Position numbers and translations under genes: made by a program. Below, in pieces: positions 1-9,143 of a stretch of DNA of 64,000 bases (position 1 is its first letter; each line of letters opens with the position of its first letter). A model generated the notes under the pieces. The model saw only the letters and a program-made list of their open reading frames with translations, ran no database searches and was not told the DNA's origin. This DNA is from Streptomyces sp. TRM68416 (GTDB lineage: Bacteria; Actinomycetota; Actinomycetes; Streptomycetales; Streptomycetaceae): assembly GCF_014596915.1 (NCBI RefSeq), contig NZ_JACVWU010000017.1, forward strand, positions 124,001-188,000, given 5' to 3'.

Positions 1-1292
1 TGCGCGACCGGCCGAGCGGCACTGAACACACCGTCCGCGCCCGTTACATGATCGGCGCCGACGGCGGTCGCAGCATCGTCGCGGACAAGCTCGGTCTGCC
101 GATGGAAGGGCAGATGGGCAAGGCCGGCAGCATGAACATCGTCTTCCGGGCCGACCTCACGCAGTATGTCGAGCACCGGCCCAGCGTCCTGTACTGGATC
201 ATGCGCCCGGGCGCCGATGTCGGCGGGATCGGGATGGGCCTGCTGCGGATGGTGCGGCCCTGGAACGAGTGGCTCATCGTCTGGGGCTACGACATCGACA
301 ACCCCCCGCCGAAGGTCACCGACGAAGCGGCGGCAGCGATCGTCCGTGACCTCGTGGGCGACGACGAACTCGACGTACAGATCGACAGCGCCTCCCTGTG
401 GACGGTCAACCACGCGTATGCGACCCGGCTGCACGCCGGACGCGTCTTCTGCGCGGGGGACGCCGTCCACCGGCACCCGCCGTCCAACGGCCTCGGCTCC
501 AACACATCCGTCCAGGACTCCTACAACCTGGCATGGAAGCTGGCGGCCGTTCTCCAGGGACATGCCGGGCCCGAGCTGCTGGACACCTACTCCGACGAGC
601 GTGCCCCGGTCGCGAAGCAGATCGTCGAACGCGCGAACCTCTCCCGGGACCAGTTCCTGCCCCTGTTCGAGGCGCTCGGCGTCGTCGGCGGAGACGAGGA
701 GGGCATCACCAAGGCCCTGCACGCGGCACGGCAACCGGACGTCGAGGGGGCGCAGAAGCGGCGGGCCATCCGCGAGGCGATCGAGCTGAAGCACTACGAG
801 TTCAACGCCCACGGCGTCGAGCACAACCAGCGCTATCAGTCGGCCGCCGTCATCCCCGACGGCACCACGGAGACGATGTCCCGCGACGGCGAACTCTTCG
901 GACACCCGACCTCCCGCCCCGGCGCGAAGCTGCCGCACGCCTGGCTCGTCGATCCGAACGGCAGGCGGATCTCGACGCTCGACCTCGTCGGCAAAGGCAG
1001 GTTCTCCGTCCTGACCGGCCTGGCCGGCACCCCATGGGCCGACGCCGCCGACACCCTGGCCAAGGAACTGGCCCTGGACCTGCGCGGCGTCGTCATCGAC
1101 CGCGACGCGCACGACGCGTACGGCGAGTGGAGCCGCCGCGCGCAGATCGAGGAGGAGGGTGTGCTGCTGATCCGCCCCGACGGGTACGTGGCCTGGCGCC
1201 GGCCGAGCGGAGCCGCCGACACCACCGAGGCGACCCGGCTGCTGCGGGAAGCACTGACCACGGTGCTCTGCCGGCCTGCTCGGGCTCGCTGA
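1..1292 (+). CDS. FAD-dependent aromatic hydroxylase, 5' end missing
   Basis: This is the C-terminal part of a PHBH/phenol-hydroxylase-type flavoprotein monooxygenase, which hydroxylates phenolic rings with NAD(P)H and O2. The frame is open from the first bases, so the N-terminal dinucleotide fold lies outside the window. Visible are the DG motif (ARYMIGADGGRS region, near base 45), the GD motif that binds the FAD ribityl chain (CAGDAVHRHPP), and a C-terminal thioredoxin-like extension of about 100 residues ending near LLREALTTVL, as in 2,4-dichlorophenol or phenol 2-monooxygenases. It converges on the P450 gene across a hairpin. The context suggests it prepares a catechol for the HpaD-type dioxygenase downstream. 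Family assignment is firm; the substrate is inferred. Confidence 0.85.
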   Translation, partial: RDRPSGTEHTVRARYMIGADGGRSIVADKLGLPMEGQMGKAGSMNIVFRADLTQYVEHRPSVLYWIMRPGADVGGIGMGLLRMVRPWNEWLIVWGYDIDNPPPKVTDEAAAAIVRDLVGDDELDVQIDSASLWTVNHAYATRLHAGRVFCAGDAVHRHPPSNGLGSNTSVQDSYNLAWKLAAVLQGHAGPELLDTYSDERAPVAKQIVERANLSRDQFLPLFEALGVVGGDEEGITKALHAARQPDVEGAQKRRAIREAIELKHYEFNAHGVEHNQRYQSAAVIPDGTTETMSRDGELFGHPTSRPGAKLPHAWLVDPNGRRISTLDLVGKGRFSVLTGLAGTPWADAADTLAKELALDLRGVVIDRDAHDAYGEWSRRAQIEEEGVLLIRPDGYVAWRRPSGAADTTEATRLLREALTTVLCRPARAR

Positions 1293-1360
1293 CCCGTGAA
1301 CAGGCCGAGCAGGCACCGCAGGCCGGCACGTCCGCCACCTCGCCGCACATCTGGTGGGCG

Positions 1361-1396
1361 AGTTCCGATGATGCGCGCGGACACATCATCGGAACT
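1361..1396. terminator. Bidirectional hairpin terminator
   Basis: A perfect 13-bp inverted repeat (AGTTCCGATGATG and its complement) surrounds a 10-base loop between two convergent genes. There is no T-tract, as is usual in high-GC actinobacteria. It probably ends transcription from both sides. Confidence 0.7.
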
Positions 1397-1524
1397 GCTG
1401 CAGCCAGAGGCTGCTCACCGTGGACAGCCCGCTCGGCACTGCGGGACGGCGGCCTCTGCCATGGCCCCGTCCTCCTCGGCCTCCCGGGCCCAGCGGATCA
1501 CGGCCGGCAGATCGGGGCAGGCGG

Positions 1525-2811
1525 TCAGGCGGGGGTGACCTCGACCGGCAGCCTCTTGATGCCGTTGACGAAGTTGGAGCGTACGCGCGGGACTTCGCCG
1601 GTCAGACGGATGTCGGCGATCCTCGGGATGAGCTCCTCGAACATGATGCGGATCTCGGTGCGGGCGAGCAGGTTGCCCAGGCACAGGTGCGGGCTGCCCT
1701 TGCCGAAGGTCACGTGGTCGTTGTCGGTGCGGGTGACGTCGAAGTCGTACGGGTTGCCGAAGACCTCCTCGTCGCGGTTGCCGGAGGCGTACCACATGAC
1801 GACCTTGTCGCCCTCCTTGATGCGTTTGCCGCCGAGTTCGACGTCACGGGTCGCCGTGCGGCGGAAGTGGTAGACGGGGGAGGCCCAGCGCAGGAACTCC
1901 TCCACCGCCGCCGGGATCAGGGACGGGTCCTCCTGAAGCCGGGCCAGCTGCTCGGGGTGCTGGAGCAGGGCCAGCATGGAGTGGGTGATGGTGTGGCGGG
2001 TGGTCTCGTTGCCGGCCACGACGAGGAGCAGGAAGTAGTTGTCGAAGTCCTGCGGCGAGAGCGGCACGCCGTCCTTCGGGACGGTGTTCACCAGCCTGGA
2101 GACCAGGTCGGTGCCGTCGCCGCCGCGCCGCTGTCGGGCCAGCTCACGGCCGTACTCGAAGACCTCCAGCGAGGCGGGGGAGCGGAAGGGCAGGTGGCGG
2201 TACTGCTCGCTCTCCGCGCTGTGCAGCAGGACGTCGGCGTAGTCGGGGTCGGTGTTGCCGATGATGCGGTTGCCCCAGTCGATGAGCTGCTGGTTGTCCT
2301 CCGGCGGTACGTCGAGGAGGCGGGCGAGGACGTTGATGGGGAAGTCGGCGGAGACCTCCTTGACGAAGTCGAAGGTCCCCTTGGCGAGGGCCGCGTCCAG
2401 CGTGGTGGCGGTCAGGCCGCGCAGGAAGTCGGTGTAGCTGCCGATGACGCTCGCGCCGAACTGGCGCTGGAGCAGACTGCGCAGGGCGCGGTGTCGTATG
2501 CCGTCCAGTTCGAGGATGGAGGCACGTGTCTTGATCTGGTCGTCGTCGACTTCTTCGAGGTTGACGAACTTCATCGAGGTGAAGGTCTCGGCGTCGCGGT
2601 CGACGCGGGCGATGTCGGCATGCCGGGTCACCGCCCAGAAGCCGGAGTTGGGGGCCTCCTCGGGCTGCCAGTGCACCGGGTCCTGGTGGCGCAGGGTGTG
2701 GAACATCCGCCACGGGGTGATGCCGTCTGTGAAGTTGTCCAGGTCGGCGAGGTTGACGTCCGCCAGCGGCATCGGCTCGTGCACGGCGGCGGTCGGGGTC
2801 TCGGTCGTCAT
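1525..2811 (-). CDS. Cytochrome P450, CYP125-like heme loop
   Basis: A 428-residue class I bacterial P450. The I-helix carries the canonical AGNETT oxygen-activation motif near residue 262, the K-helix ExxR is in EEFLRW, and the Cys ligand lies in FGKGSPHLCLG near residue 368. The heme loop is one residue longer than the usual FxxGxHxCxG and matches the spacing in CYP125-type steroid/alkyl hydroxylases. The ATG at 2811 has a GGGAG ribosome-binding site; a GTG at 2832, overlapping the stop of the glutamine-synthetase-like gene, is an alternative. The two genes are therefore one operon. Electrons probably come from the [3Fe-4S] ferredoxin and reductase across the divergent promoter. The substrate is unknown. 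Confidence 0.92.
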   Translation of the reverse strand: MTTETPTAAVHEPMPLADVNLADLDNFTDGITPWRMFHTLRHQDPVHWQPEEAPNSGFWAVTRHADIARVDRDAETFTSMKFVNLEEVDDDQIKTRASILELDGIRHRALRSLLQRQFGASVIGSYTDFLRGLTATTLDAALAKGTFDFVKEVSADFPINVLARLLDVPPEDNQQLIDWGNRIIGNTDPDYADVLLHSAESEQYRHLPFRSPASLEVFEYGRELARQRRGGDGTDLVSRLVNTVPKDGVPLSPQDFDNYFLLLVVAGNETTRHTITHSMLALLQHPEQLARLQEDPSLIPAAVEEFLRWASPVYHFRRTATRDVELGGKRIKEGDKVVMWYASGNRDEEVFGNPYDFDVTRTDNDHVTFGKGSPHLCLGNLLARTEIRIMFEELIPRIADIRLTGEVPRVRSNFVNGIKRLPVEVTPA

Positions 2812-2828
2812 CGCATGGCTCCCAGTCG

Positions 2829-4193
2829 TCACAGGTGGTAGGCGTACTCGGTGAACTCCCAGTCGGTGACGTGCCGTTGGAAGCGTTCGATCTCGTTGCG
2901 CTTGTAGGAGATGAAGGAGTCGGTGAAGTCCTTGCCGAGGACGTCGGTCAGTTCCGTGTCCGCTTCCAGAGCGTCCAGCGCGGCCGGCAGGCTCATGGGC
3001 AGCACGGCCGCCCTGGCGGTGTCGTAGCCGTACCCCTCCAAGGGGGCGGGGGGCTCCTCGCCGGTCAGAACCCCGAGCAGCGCGGCGGCGACCGTGCCCG
3101 CGATCAGCAGGTACGGGTTGGCACTGGCGTCACCGAGGCGCAGTTCGAACCGGGCTGCGGAGCCGCGCTCGGGCGGGATGCGGACCATGGCGCTGCGGTT
3201 GTCCAGGCCCCAGTCGATCAGCCAGGGCGCGAGGGTGTCCGGGCCGAAACGCTTGTAGGAGTTCACCGTCGGGTTGGCCAGTGCGGCCAGGGCCGGGGCG
3301 TGGGCAAGGATGCCGGCGACGGCGTGGCGGGCAGTGGCGGACAGCCCGTACGGCCCGGCGGGATCGTCGAAGGCGTTGCCGGCGCCTTCCTCGTCGGCGC
3401 TGTCGCATGACAGGTGGAGGTGGAAACCGGAGCCGCCGGCGTCGTTGAACGGCTTGGCCATGAAGCTGGCGAGTCTCCCCTCCTTCCGGGCCAGCTCCTT
3501 GATCGCGGCCTTGAAGCGGAAGGCGCGGTCCGCGGCGGACAGGGCGTCGGAGTGGGTGAGGTTGATCTCGAACTGGCCGCCGTCGAACTCGTGGTTTCCG
3601 CTGGACACGCCGATGTTCATGTCCCGCAGCAGACGCAGCGTGCGCAGCAGGTGGTTGTCGCCGTCGGCGCGCAGACCTGCCGTGTAGACGACGCCGGAGG
3701 CGCCCGAGTAGCGCTTCCATCCGCTCGGGGAGGCCGGGTCCTCGTCGCAGAGGAAGTATTCGAGCTCGGGGCCGACCACCGGTCGCAGGCCGTGTTCGGC
3801 ACACCGGGCGAGGACGGTGCGCAGCAGATCGCGGGGTGACTCCGGTGCGGGCAGGCCGGTGGCCGGGTCGGTGACGTCGGCGAGGCAGGAGGCGACGCCC
3901 GGTTCCCAGGGGAGGGGGACCAGGGTGTCCAGGTCCGGTCGCACGGTGATGTCGGGCAGGCCGGCGTCGAGACCGCCGGAGACGGGGACCACGTCGCCCT
4001 GCGGGCTGGTGTGGTAGACGGCCCGGCAGAAGGCCAGGCCGTGGTCGCACGCCGACGGCAGGTGCTCCAGCAGGATGTCGCGTGCACGGTCGGTGCCGAT
4101 GAGGTCGGGATAGGTCACGCGCACCATGTCGATGCCCTCGGCGGCGAGCCGCTGCATGTGCTGACGGAGGCTGGGGGTTGGGGCTGCGCTCAC
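2829..4193 (-). CDS. Glutamine-synthetase-like gamma-glutamylamide ligase
   Basis: A 454-residue member of the GS superfamily, which links glutamate to ammonia or, in the GlnA3/GlnA4, PuuA, IpuC and aniline-pathway branches, to an organic amine with ATP. The metal- and glutamate-binding motifs are present: PELEYF near residue 140, GQFEINL near 200, GGSGFHLHLS near 265, and the NSYKRF and NRSAMVRIP segments. The start is the GTG at 4193, behind GAGGAGA; the frame stays open upstream but codes a Pro-rich stretch unlike the family. It heads an operon with the P450. PuuC-like and PuuD-like genes at 14-16 kb supply the rest of a gamma-glutamyl pathway, so an amine ligase is more likely than a housekeeping synthetase. 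Confidence 0.85.
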   Translation of the reverse strand: MSAAPTPSLRQHMQRLAAEGIDMVRVTYPDLIGTDRARDILLEHLPSACDHGLAFCRAVYHTSPQGDVVPVSGGLDAGLPDITVRPDLDTLVPLPWEPGVASCLADVTDPATGLPAPESPRDLLRTVLARCAEHGLRPVVGPELEYFLCDEDPASPSGWKRYSGASGVVYTAGLRADGDNHLLRTLRLLRDMNIGVSSGNHEFDGGQFEINLTHSDALSAADRAFRFKAAIKELARKEGRLASFMAKPFNDAGGSGFHLHLSCDSADEEGAGNAFDDPAGPYGLSATARHAVAGILAHAPALAALANPTVNSYKRFGPDTLAPWLIDWGLDNRSAMVRIPPERGSAARFELRLGDASANPYLLIAGTVAAALLGVLTGEEPPAPLEGYGYDTARAAVLPMSLPAALDALEADTELTDVLGKDFTDSFISYKRNEIERFQRHVTDWEFTEYAYHL

Positions 4194-4277
4194 CGATGTC
4201 TCCTCGGGCGCTAGGGGTGTGGAACGTGAGGGGAGGCAGAGGGCCGGTACGGGTGGGGGCGCGGCGTACGGCGGCTT

Positions 4278-4291
4278 GTTTGAGGCCAAAC
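4278..4291. promoter_or_regulatory. MarR-type operator (GTTTG-N4-CAAAC), site 1
   Basis: A perfect GTTTG-AGGC-CAAAC inverted repeat lies 85 bp upstream of the glutamine-synthetase-like start. On the minus strand it abuts a plausible -10 element, suggesting repression. The same motif recurs at 4385, 12421 and 21527, the last just upstream of the MarR gene, its probable source. Confidence 0.7.
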
Positions 4292-4336
4292 GGTATGAGC
4301 GCTGGGGGCGCCCCGCAAGAGGGGTAGGAGAAAAAA

Positions 4337-4352
4337 TTATCCGCATGGATAG
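4337..4352. promoter_or_regulatory. TetR-type operator (TTATCC-N4-GGATAA), site A
   Basis: TTATCC-GCAT-GGATAG, a near-perfect inverted repeat in the divergent promoter region between the glutamine-synthetase-like and ferredoxin genes. It lies just upstream of the plus-strand -35 at 4356. It matches sites at 10756 and 20188, which are linked to the two sister TetR genes. Confidence 0.7.
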
Positions 4353-4355
4353 GTA

Positions 4356-4398
4356 TTGACCAGGGGCAGGCGGCTTCCTATGTTGTTTGAAGCCAAAT
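4356..4398 (+). promoter_or_regulatory. Ferredoxin-operon promoter with overlapping MarR-type operator, site 2
   Basis: A -35 TTGACC (4356-4361), a 17-base spacer and a -10 TATGTT (4379-4384) fit a housekeeping sigma promoter. The MarR-type repeat GTTTG-AAGC-CAAAT (4385-4398) follows at once, over the expected transcription start. The arrangement predicts blockage of initiation until the inducer binds. Confidence 0.65.
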
Positions 4399-4512
4399 GA
4401 GTACGGGTCCGGTCAGCCGCCGGACCCTTGGCCGGGGCCCGGTCGACCACGGCCGGGCCCCTCTTCCTCCCCTCACCCCCGCCCCGACGCCCTCACTTCA
4501 GGAGGACCGGCC

Positions 4513-4701
4513 ATGAAGGTCGTCGTCGACATGAACAAGTGCCAGGACCACGGCCAGTGCGTCTTCGCCACCCCCGAAGTCTTCTCCATGGACGACAGCG
4601 GCCACCTGGCCTACGTCCCCGACCCCGACGACGCGCTGCGCGACGAGGTCGAGGAAGCCGCCGACGTGTGTCCGCTCCAGGCCATCCGTCTCGAGGGCTG
4701 A
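4513..4701 (+). CDS. [3Fe-4S] ferredoxin
   Basis: A 62-residue ferredoxin of the SoyB/P450-partner type. It has the reduced cysteine set of this class: C-x5-C (CQDHGQC) near residue 10 and a CP pair (VCPLQAI) near the C-terminus, so a [3Fe-4S] cluster is expected. It carries single electrons from the reductase encoded 2 bases downstream to a P450. The ATG at 4513 has a strong AGGAGG site, which excludes the upstream in-frame ATG at 4387 and its Pro-rich leader. It is the first gene of the operon 4513-10632. The ferredoxin at 12091 begins almost identically, and the two may be interchangeable. Confidence 0.95.
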   Translation: MKVVVDMNKCQDHGQCVFATPEVFSMDDSGHLAYVPDPDDALRDEVEEAADVCPLQAIRLEG

Positions 4702-4703
4702 CG

Positions 4704-5924
4704 ATGAACGCACGCATCGTCGTGGCCGGAGCCTCCATGGCCGGCCTGCGCGCGGCCGAGCAACTGCGGGCCGCCGGCTGGACCGGAGCCATCACACTCG
4801 TCGGTGACGAGCCGCACATGCCCTACAACCGCCCGCCCCTGTCCAAGGAGGTCCTGGCCGGCAAGGCCGCCTTCGAGTCGCTCTCCTTCCGCCCGCGGGC
4901 GAGCGTGGCCGACGCGCAGTGGCGGCTGGGCACCAAGGTCGTCGCCGCGCGGCTCGCGGAGAACATCGTCGAGCTCGACGACGGCGAGGCACTCTCGTAC
5001 GACGGTCTGGTCGTCGCCACCGGAATGCGGCCCCGGCGCCTGCGCTGCCCCGGCCCGCCCGCCGGCCGGCACACGGTCCGCACCATCGACGACGCGCAGG
5101 GCCTGCGGCAGGCCCTGACCCGGCCCGGAACCCGGGTGGTCGTCGTCGGAGGCGGCTTCATCGGCTGCGAGGTCGCGGCCACCGCCGTAGCCCTGGGCGC
5201 CCGCGAGGTGACCGTCGTCGACCCGCTGCCCCTGCCGATGGTCGGCCCCCTCGGCGAACTCCTCGCCAAGGCCTTGCTGAGGCGCCACGAAGAGCGCGGT
5301 GTGCGCTTCGCCCTCGGCACGGGCGTGACCGGCTTCACCGGCGACGACCACGTCACCGGCGTCGCCCTCGCCGACGGCACCGTCCTGCCCGCCGACGTGG
5401 TGGTCGAGTCGGTCGGCTCGGTCGCCAACACCGAATGGCTGGCCGGCAACGGCCTCGACCTGAGCGACGGCGTGCTCACCGACGAGCACCTGCGCGCCGG
5501 CGGACGGCCCGACGTGGTGGCCGTCGGCGACGTCGCCCGCTTCCCCAACGCCCGCTACGACGGCGTACCGCGCCGTGTGGAGCACTGGTGCATCCCCACG
5601 GACACCGCCAAGCACGCCGCGAAGACCCTCGTAGCCCACCTGACCGGCGCCGACCACGACCTGTCCCCGTTCGCGCCGCTGCCCACCTTCTGGAGCGACC
5701 AGCACGACTTCCGTCTGCAGTCCTTCGGGGCACCGGTACTCGGCAAGGAGGACGTGCGCGTACTCGAAGGCGACCTGGACGGTGACGTCGTCGTCGGCTA
5801 CCACGCCGGCGGCCGGCTGGCCGGTGTCGTCGCCCTGGGCGGTCAGGCCGCGGCGGCCGCCGCCTCCCGCTACCGCGCCGAACTGCTCCAGCAGCCCGCC
5901 CTCACCACCCAAGGACTTTGCTGA
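4704..5924 (+). CDS. Ferredoxin reductase (FAD/NAD(P)H)
   Basis: A 406-residue putidaredoxin-reductase-type flavoprotein that passes electrons from NAD(P)H to the P450 ferredoxins. Rossmann motifs are seen at the N-terminus for FAD (VVAGASMAGLRAAEQL) and near residue 148 for NAD(P)H (VVVVGGGFIGCEVA). VVATGMRP follows the FAD domain, and the second FAD contact is VVAVGDVARFPN near residue 275. A C-terminal reductase dimerisation-type domain follows. It starts 2 bases after the ferredoxin stop, so the two are coupled. It is the only such reductase in the locus and probably serves both P450s and both ferredoxins. Confidence 0.93.
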   Translation: MNARIVVAGASMAGLRAAEQLRAAGWTGAITLVGDEPHMPYNRPPLSKEVLAGKAAFESLSFRPRASVADAQWRLGTKVVAARLAENIVELDDGEALSYDGLVVATGMRPRRLRCPGPPAGRHTVRTIDDAQGLRQALTRPGTRVVVVGGGFIGCEVAATAVALGAREVTVVDPLPLPMVGPLGELLAKALLRRHEERGVRFALGTGVTGFTGDDHVTGVALADGTVLPADVVVESVGSVANTEWLAGNGLDLSDGVLTDEHLRAGGRPDVVAVGDVARFPNARYDGVPRRVEHWCIPTDTAKHAAKTLVAHLTGADHDLSPFAPLPTFWSDQHDFRLQSFGAPVLGKEDVRVLEGDLDGDVVVGYHAGGRLAGVVALGGQAAAAAASRYRAELLQQPALTTQGLC

Positions 5925-5925
5925 C

Positions 5926-6732
5926 ATGACCACCGTCCGTGGATTCTTCTTCCCCAAGACGGCGAGCGGAGCCTCGTCGCTGGTCCCCTCACCGCCCTGG
6001 CGGTACTCCGGTGACCTGCTCACCGTCGAGTACCGCACCGACCCGGCACGGGTGCGGGAACTGCTGCCCGAACCGCTGGAGTTGGCGGACGAGGACCCCG
6101 GCGCGGTCGCGCTGATCTGGGCCGACTGGCAGTCCTGCTCGGCGTCCGGCGCCGAGCTGCTCGACCCGGTCCTCTCCCAGTACAAGGAGGCCTTCGCGGT
6201 CGTCCGCTGCAAGTACCGGGGACAGACCTACTCGCGCTGCGTCTACATCTGGGTCGACAAGGACTTCGCCGTCGCGCGCGGCCTGCACCAGGGCTACCCG
6301 AAGAAGCTCGGCTCGATCCACCAGACCCGCCCGCACCCGTACGGCCCCTCGCCGCGCATCGAGGCGGGGGCCCGTTTCGGTGCCACGCTCGCCGCCGCCG
6401 ACCGGCGCCTGGCCCACACCGTGGTCACCCTGCGCGAGCCGTCGGAGACGAACGGCTTCGTCAACGCCCACCCGATGGCCCATCACCGCTGGCTGCCCTC
6501 CATCGAGAAGGGCAAGGGCCTCGCCCTGGACGAGCTGATCGAGTCGGGCGCCGCGTCCTTCGAGGCGGGACAGGCCTGGCGCGGCGACGCCGAGCTGGAG
6601 CTGTTCGAGGCGCCCACCGAAGAACTGGCCCGCCTGGAGATCCGTGAGCCGATCGCCGCCTACTACCGCCAGGTCGGCGTCGTCTGGGACGGCGGCCGAC
6701 TGCTGGAATCCGGCACCTCCGGCGCCGAGTAG
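5926..6732 (+). CDS. Acetoacetate-decarboxylase-fold protein
   Basis: A 268-residue protein of the acetoacetate decarboxylase (ADC) superfamily. The family pattern is recognisable: VEYRTDPARVRELLPEPLE near the N-terminus, the Y-KEAF/RCKYRG strand, and the GYPKKLGSI segment, where the conserved lysine pair lies in true decarboxylases. ADC-fold proteins use a Schiff-base lysine for decarboxylation, and some act as aldolase-dehydratases or hydratases. It begins 1 base after the reductase stop and precedes the HpaE-like gene. A plausible role is processing a ring-cleavage product or keto-acid, since HpaF, HpaH and HpaI homologues are not seen. That role is inference; the fold is well supported. 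Confidence 0.8.
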   Translation: MTTVRGFFFPKTASGASSLVPSPPWRYSGDLLTVEYRTDPARVRELLPEPLELADEDPGAVALIWADWQSCSASGAELLDPVLSQYKEAFAVVRCKYRGQTYSRCVYIWVDKDFAVARGLHQGYPKKLGSIHQTRPHPYGPSPRIEAGARFGATLAAADRRLAHTVVTLREPSETNGFVNAHPMAHHRWLPSIEKGKGLALDELIESGAASFEAGQAWRGDAELELFEAPTEELARLEIREPIAAYYRQVGVVWDGGRLLESGTSGAE

Positions 6733-6766
6733 ACCCCACCACGTCGTGAGACCGGAGGAACAGAGC

Positions 6767-8230
6767 ATGAGCGAACACACCATCACCGTGGCCGGGGTCG
6801 CCGTCGACACCCGGCACTGGATCGGCGGCGAGCGCGTCGCCTCCACCCAGACGTTCGAGGACGTCTCGCCCATCGACGGCGACACGATCGGCCACATCTC
6901 CCGGGGCACGGCCATGGAGGCGGCCGCCGCCGTGGCCGCCGCGAAGGCCGCCTTCCCCGCCTGGGCGGCCACCTCCCGCGCGGAACGCGCCCGCATCCTG
7001 CACGCGATCGCCGACGGGGTCGAGAAGCGGATCGAAGAACTCGCCATCGTCGAGACCACCGACAACGGCGCCCTGCTGCGCTCCCACCGCCGCGGCGTGA
7101 TGCCGCGGGTCGCCCACAACTTCCGCTTCTTCGCCGACTGGCTGCTGACGCTGGAGCACGAGGACTTCGAGACGCGCGGCCACACCAACCACGTCACCTG
7201 GGACCCGGCCGGCCCCTGCCTCCTGATCACGCCGTGGAACGCCCCGCTGATGCTGGCCACCTGGAAGGTCGCCCCGGCGCTGGCCGCCGGGAACACGGTG
7301 GTGCTGAAGCCCGCCGAGTGGTCGCCGCTGACCGCCTCCCTGCTGGCCGACATCGCCGCCGAGGCCGGGCTCCCGGCCGGTGTCCTCAACGTCGTCCAGG
7401 GCCACGGCTCCGAGATCGGCGACGCGCTGACCTCGCACCCGGACGTGCGCCGCATCAGCTTCACCGGCTCGGTGCCCACGGCCAGGCGCATCGCGGAATC
7501 GGCGGCCGCGAACCTCACGCCCCTGAGTCTCGAACTGGGCGGCAATTCACCGCTGTTGGTGTTCGCCGACGCGGACCTGGACCTCGCCGTCGACCTGGCG
7601 GTGGAGCAGTACGACAACGCCGGCCAGGTGTGCCTGGCGGGCACCCGGCTGCTGGTCGAAGAGTCGGTTGCCGAGGAGTTCACGCGCCGGTTCGTCGAGA
7701 AGGCGAGCGCGCTGAAGCAGGGCGACCCGCGCGACGAGGCCACCGACATCGGGCCCAACATCCACCCCCGCCAGCTGGAGAAGATCGACGGCTTCGTGCA
7801 GCGGGCCGTGGCGGCCGGGGCCCGCGCGGTGATCGGCGGGCACCGGGGGGACGGCCAGTACTACGCGCCCACCCTGCTCACCGATGTCGACCAGGATGCG
7901 GAGATCGTGCAGGAGGAGGTCTTCGGCCCGGTCCTGACGCTGCAGACCTTCGCCGACGAGGACGAGGCCGTCCGGCTGGCCAACGGCACCCGCTTCGCTC
8001 TGGCCGCCACCGTCGCCACCGGCGACCCCGAGCGCGCCGAACGCGTCACCGCACGGCTCGTCGCGGGCACGGTCTGGGTCAACTGCTTCTTCGTCCGCGA
8101 CCTCCAGGCCCCCTTCGGTGGCTCCCGCCAGTCCGGGGTGGGCCGCGAGGGCGGCACCTGGAGCTTCGACTTCTACTGCGACCTCAAGAACACCGTGACC
8201 GCACCGAACGGATGGACCCACCATGGGTGA
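6767..8230 (+). CDS. hpaE: 5-carboxymethyl-2-hydroxymuconate semialdehyde dehydrogenase-like
   Basis: A 487-residue NAD(P)-dependent aldehyde dehydrogenase. The general-base Glu lies in SLELGGNSP and the catalytic Cys in GQVCLAGTR; WNAPLMLATWK and KPAEWSP form the cofactor site. The sequence and its neighbour (a HpaD-type dioxygenase overlapping by 8 bases) point to HpaE, which oxidises the semialdehyde released by meta cleavage of homoprotocatechuate. The start ATG has GGAGG 9 bases upstream. A different ring-cleavage semialdehyde is possible, since the family spans several meta pathways. Confidence 0.82.
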   Translation: MSEHTITVAGVAVDTRHWIGGERVASTQTFEDVSPIDGDTIGHISRGTAMEAAAAVAAAKAAFPAWAATSRAERARILHAIADGVEKRIEELAIVETTDNGALLRSHRRGVMPRVAHNFRFFADWLLTLEHEDFETRGHTNHVTWDPAGPCLLITPWNAPLMLATWKVAPALAAGNTVVLKPAEWSPLTASLLADIAAEAGLPAGVLNVVQGHGSEIGDALTSHPDVRRISFTGSVPTARRIAESAAANLTPLSLELGGNSPLLVFADADLDLAVDLAVEQYDNAGQVCLAGTRLLVEESVAEEFTRRFVEKASALKQGDPRDEATDIGPNIHPRQLEKIDGFVQRAVAAGARAVIGGHRGDGQYYAPTLLTDVDQDAEIVQEEVFGPVLTLQTFADEDEAVRLANGTRFALAATVATGDPERAERVTARLVAGTVWVNCFFVRDLQAPFGGSRQSGVGREGGTWSFDFYCDLKNTVTAPNGWTHHG

Positions 8231-9143
8231 GATCGTCGGGGCGGGCCTCCTCGCCCACGTCCCCACCATCGTGCTGCCCGAGGAGACCCGGCTGGAACTC
8301 AACGAGGGCAAGGAGATCACCCTCGTCACGGGCCTGAACCAGCTCCGGAAGGACGTCTTCGAGCGGGACGACTACGACACCGTCGTGGTCCTCGACTCGC
8401 ACTGGGCGACCACGGTCGAGTTCGTGGTCACCGCACAGACGCGGCGGGCGGGCCTGTTCACCTCCGAGGAGCTGCCGCGCGGGATGTGCCGGATGCCGTA
8501 CGACTTCCCCGGAGATCCCGAACTGGCCCGCAACATCGAGAACTTCGCGGACAAGCACGCCACCTGGATCACCGCGATCGACGACGAGTACCTGCCGATC
8601 TACTACGCCACCGTCAACCTCTGGAAGTTCCTCGGCGAGGGCCTGCCCGACAAGCGGTGGGTGACCATCGGGGTCTGCCAGACCGGCGACATGGAGGACC
8701 ACCTGCGGCTCGGCCGCGCCCTGGCGGACGGTATCGCCGCCACCCCGGGGCGGCGCGTGCTGCTGATCGCCTCCGGAGCCCTGTCGCACACGTTCTGGCC
8801 GCTCAGGGAACTGCGCGAGCACGAGGCCAGCGACCCGGTGCACATCTTCACACCCGAGGCGCGCGAGGCCGACCACGAGCGGATCGCCTGGTTCAAGGAG
8901 GGCCGCCACGATCGGGTCCTGGACACCATGGACGAGTTCTGGAAGTACAGGCCGGAGGCGAAGTTCTTCCACTACCTGATGATGGCCGGCGCCCTCGGCG
9001 AGCGTGCCTGCGTCGCCAGGGCCCGTCAGTACGGCGAGTACGAGAACTCGATCGGCACCGGCCAGGTCCACCTCTGGTTCGACCGCCCCGAGGGCGGCTG
9101 GACCGCATCCCCCACCCCCGTACAGGAGTCCGCCCATGCCTGA
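8223..9143 (+). CDS. hpaD: Homoprotocatechuate 2,3-dioxygenase, LigB type
   Basis: A 306-residue type III (LigB-superfamily) extradiol dioxygenase that opens 3,4-dihydroxyphenylacetate next to a hydroxyl using Fe(II) and O2. Candidate metal or catalytic residues are the His in LAHVPTI near residue 12, SHW near 59 and a histidine/acid-rich C-terminal half; IASGALSHTFWP near 180 is typical of the HpaD_Fe group. The length matches E. coli HpaD (about 280) plus a short tail. The gene overlaps its neighbours by 8 bases on each side. It shows that the pathway makes a catechol with a side chain, most simply from an arylethylamine or arylacetate. Confidence 0.85.
   Translation: MGEIVGAGLLAHVPTIVLPEETRLELNEGKEITLVTGLNQLRKDVFERDDYDTVVVLDSHWATTVEFVVTAQTRRAGLFTSEELPRGMCRMPYDFPGDPELARNIENFADKHATWITAIDDEYLPIYYATVNLWKFLGEGLPDKRWVTIGVCQTGDMEDHLRLGRALADGIAATPGRRVLLIASGALSHTFWPLRELREHEASDPVHIFTPEAREADHERIAWFKEGRHDRVLDTMDEFWKYRPEAKFFHYLMMAGALGERACVARARQYGEYENSIGTGQVHLWFDRPEGGWTASPTPVQESAHA

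Noticed and set aside
4194..4346. N-terminal extension of the GS-like protein
   Set aside because: It would run through the promoter and operator region and codes a Pro-rich stretch; the GTG at 4193 has a good ribosome-binding site.
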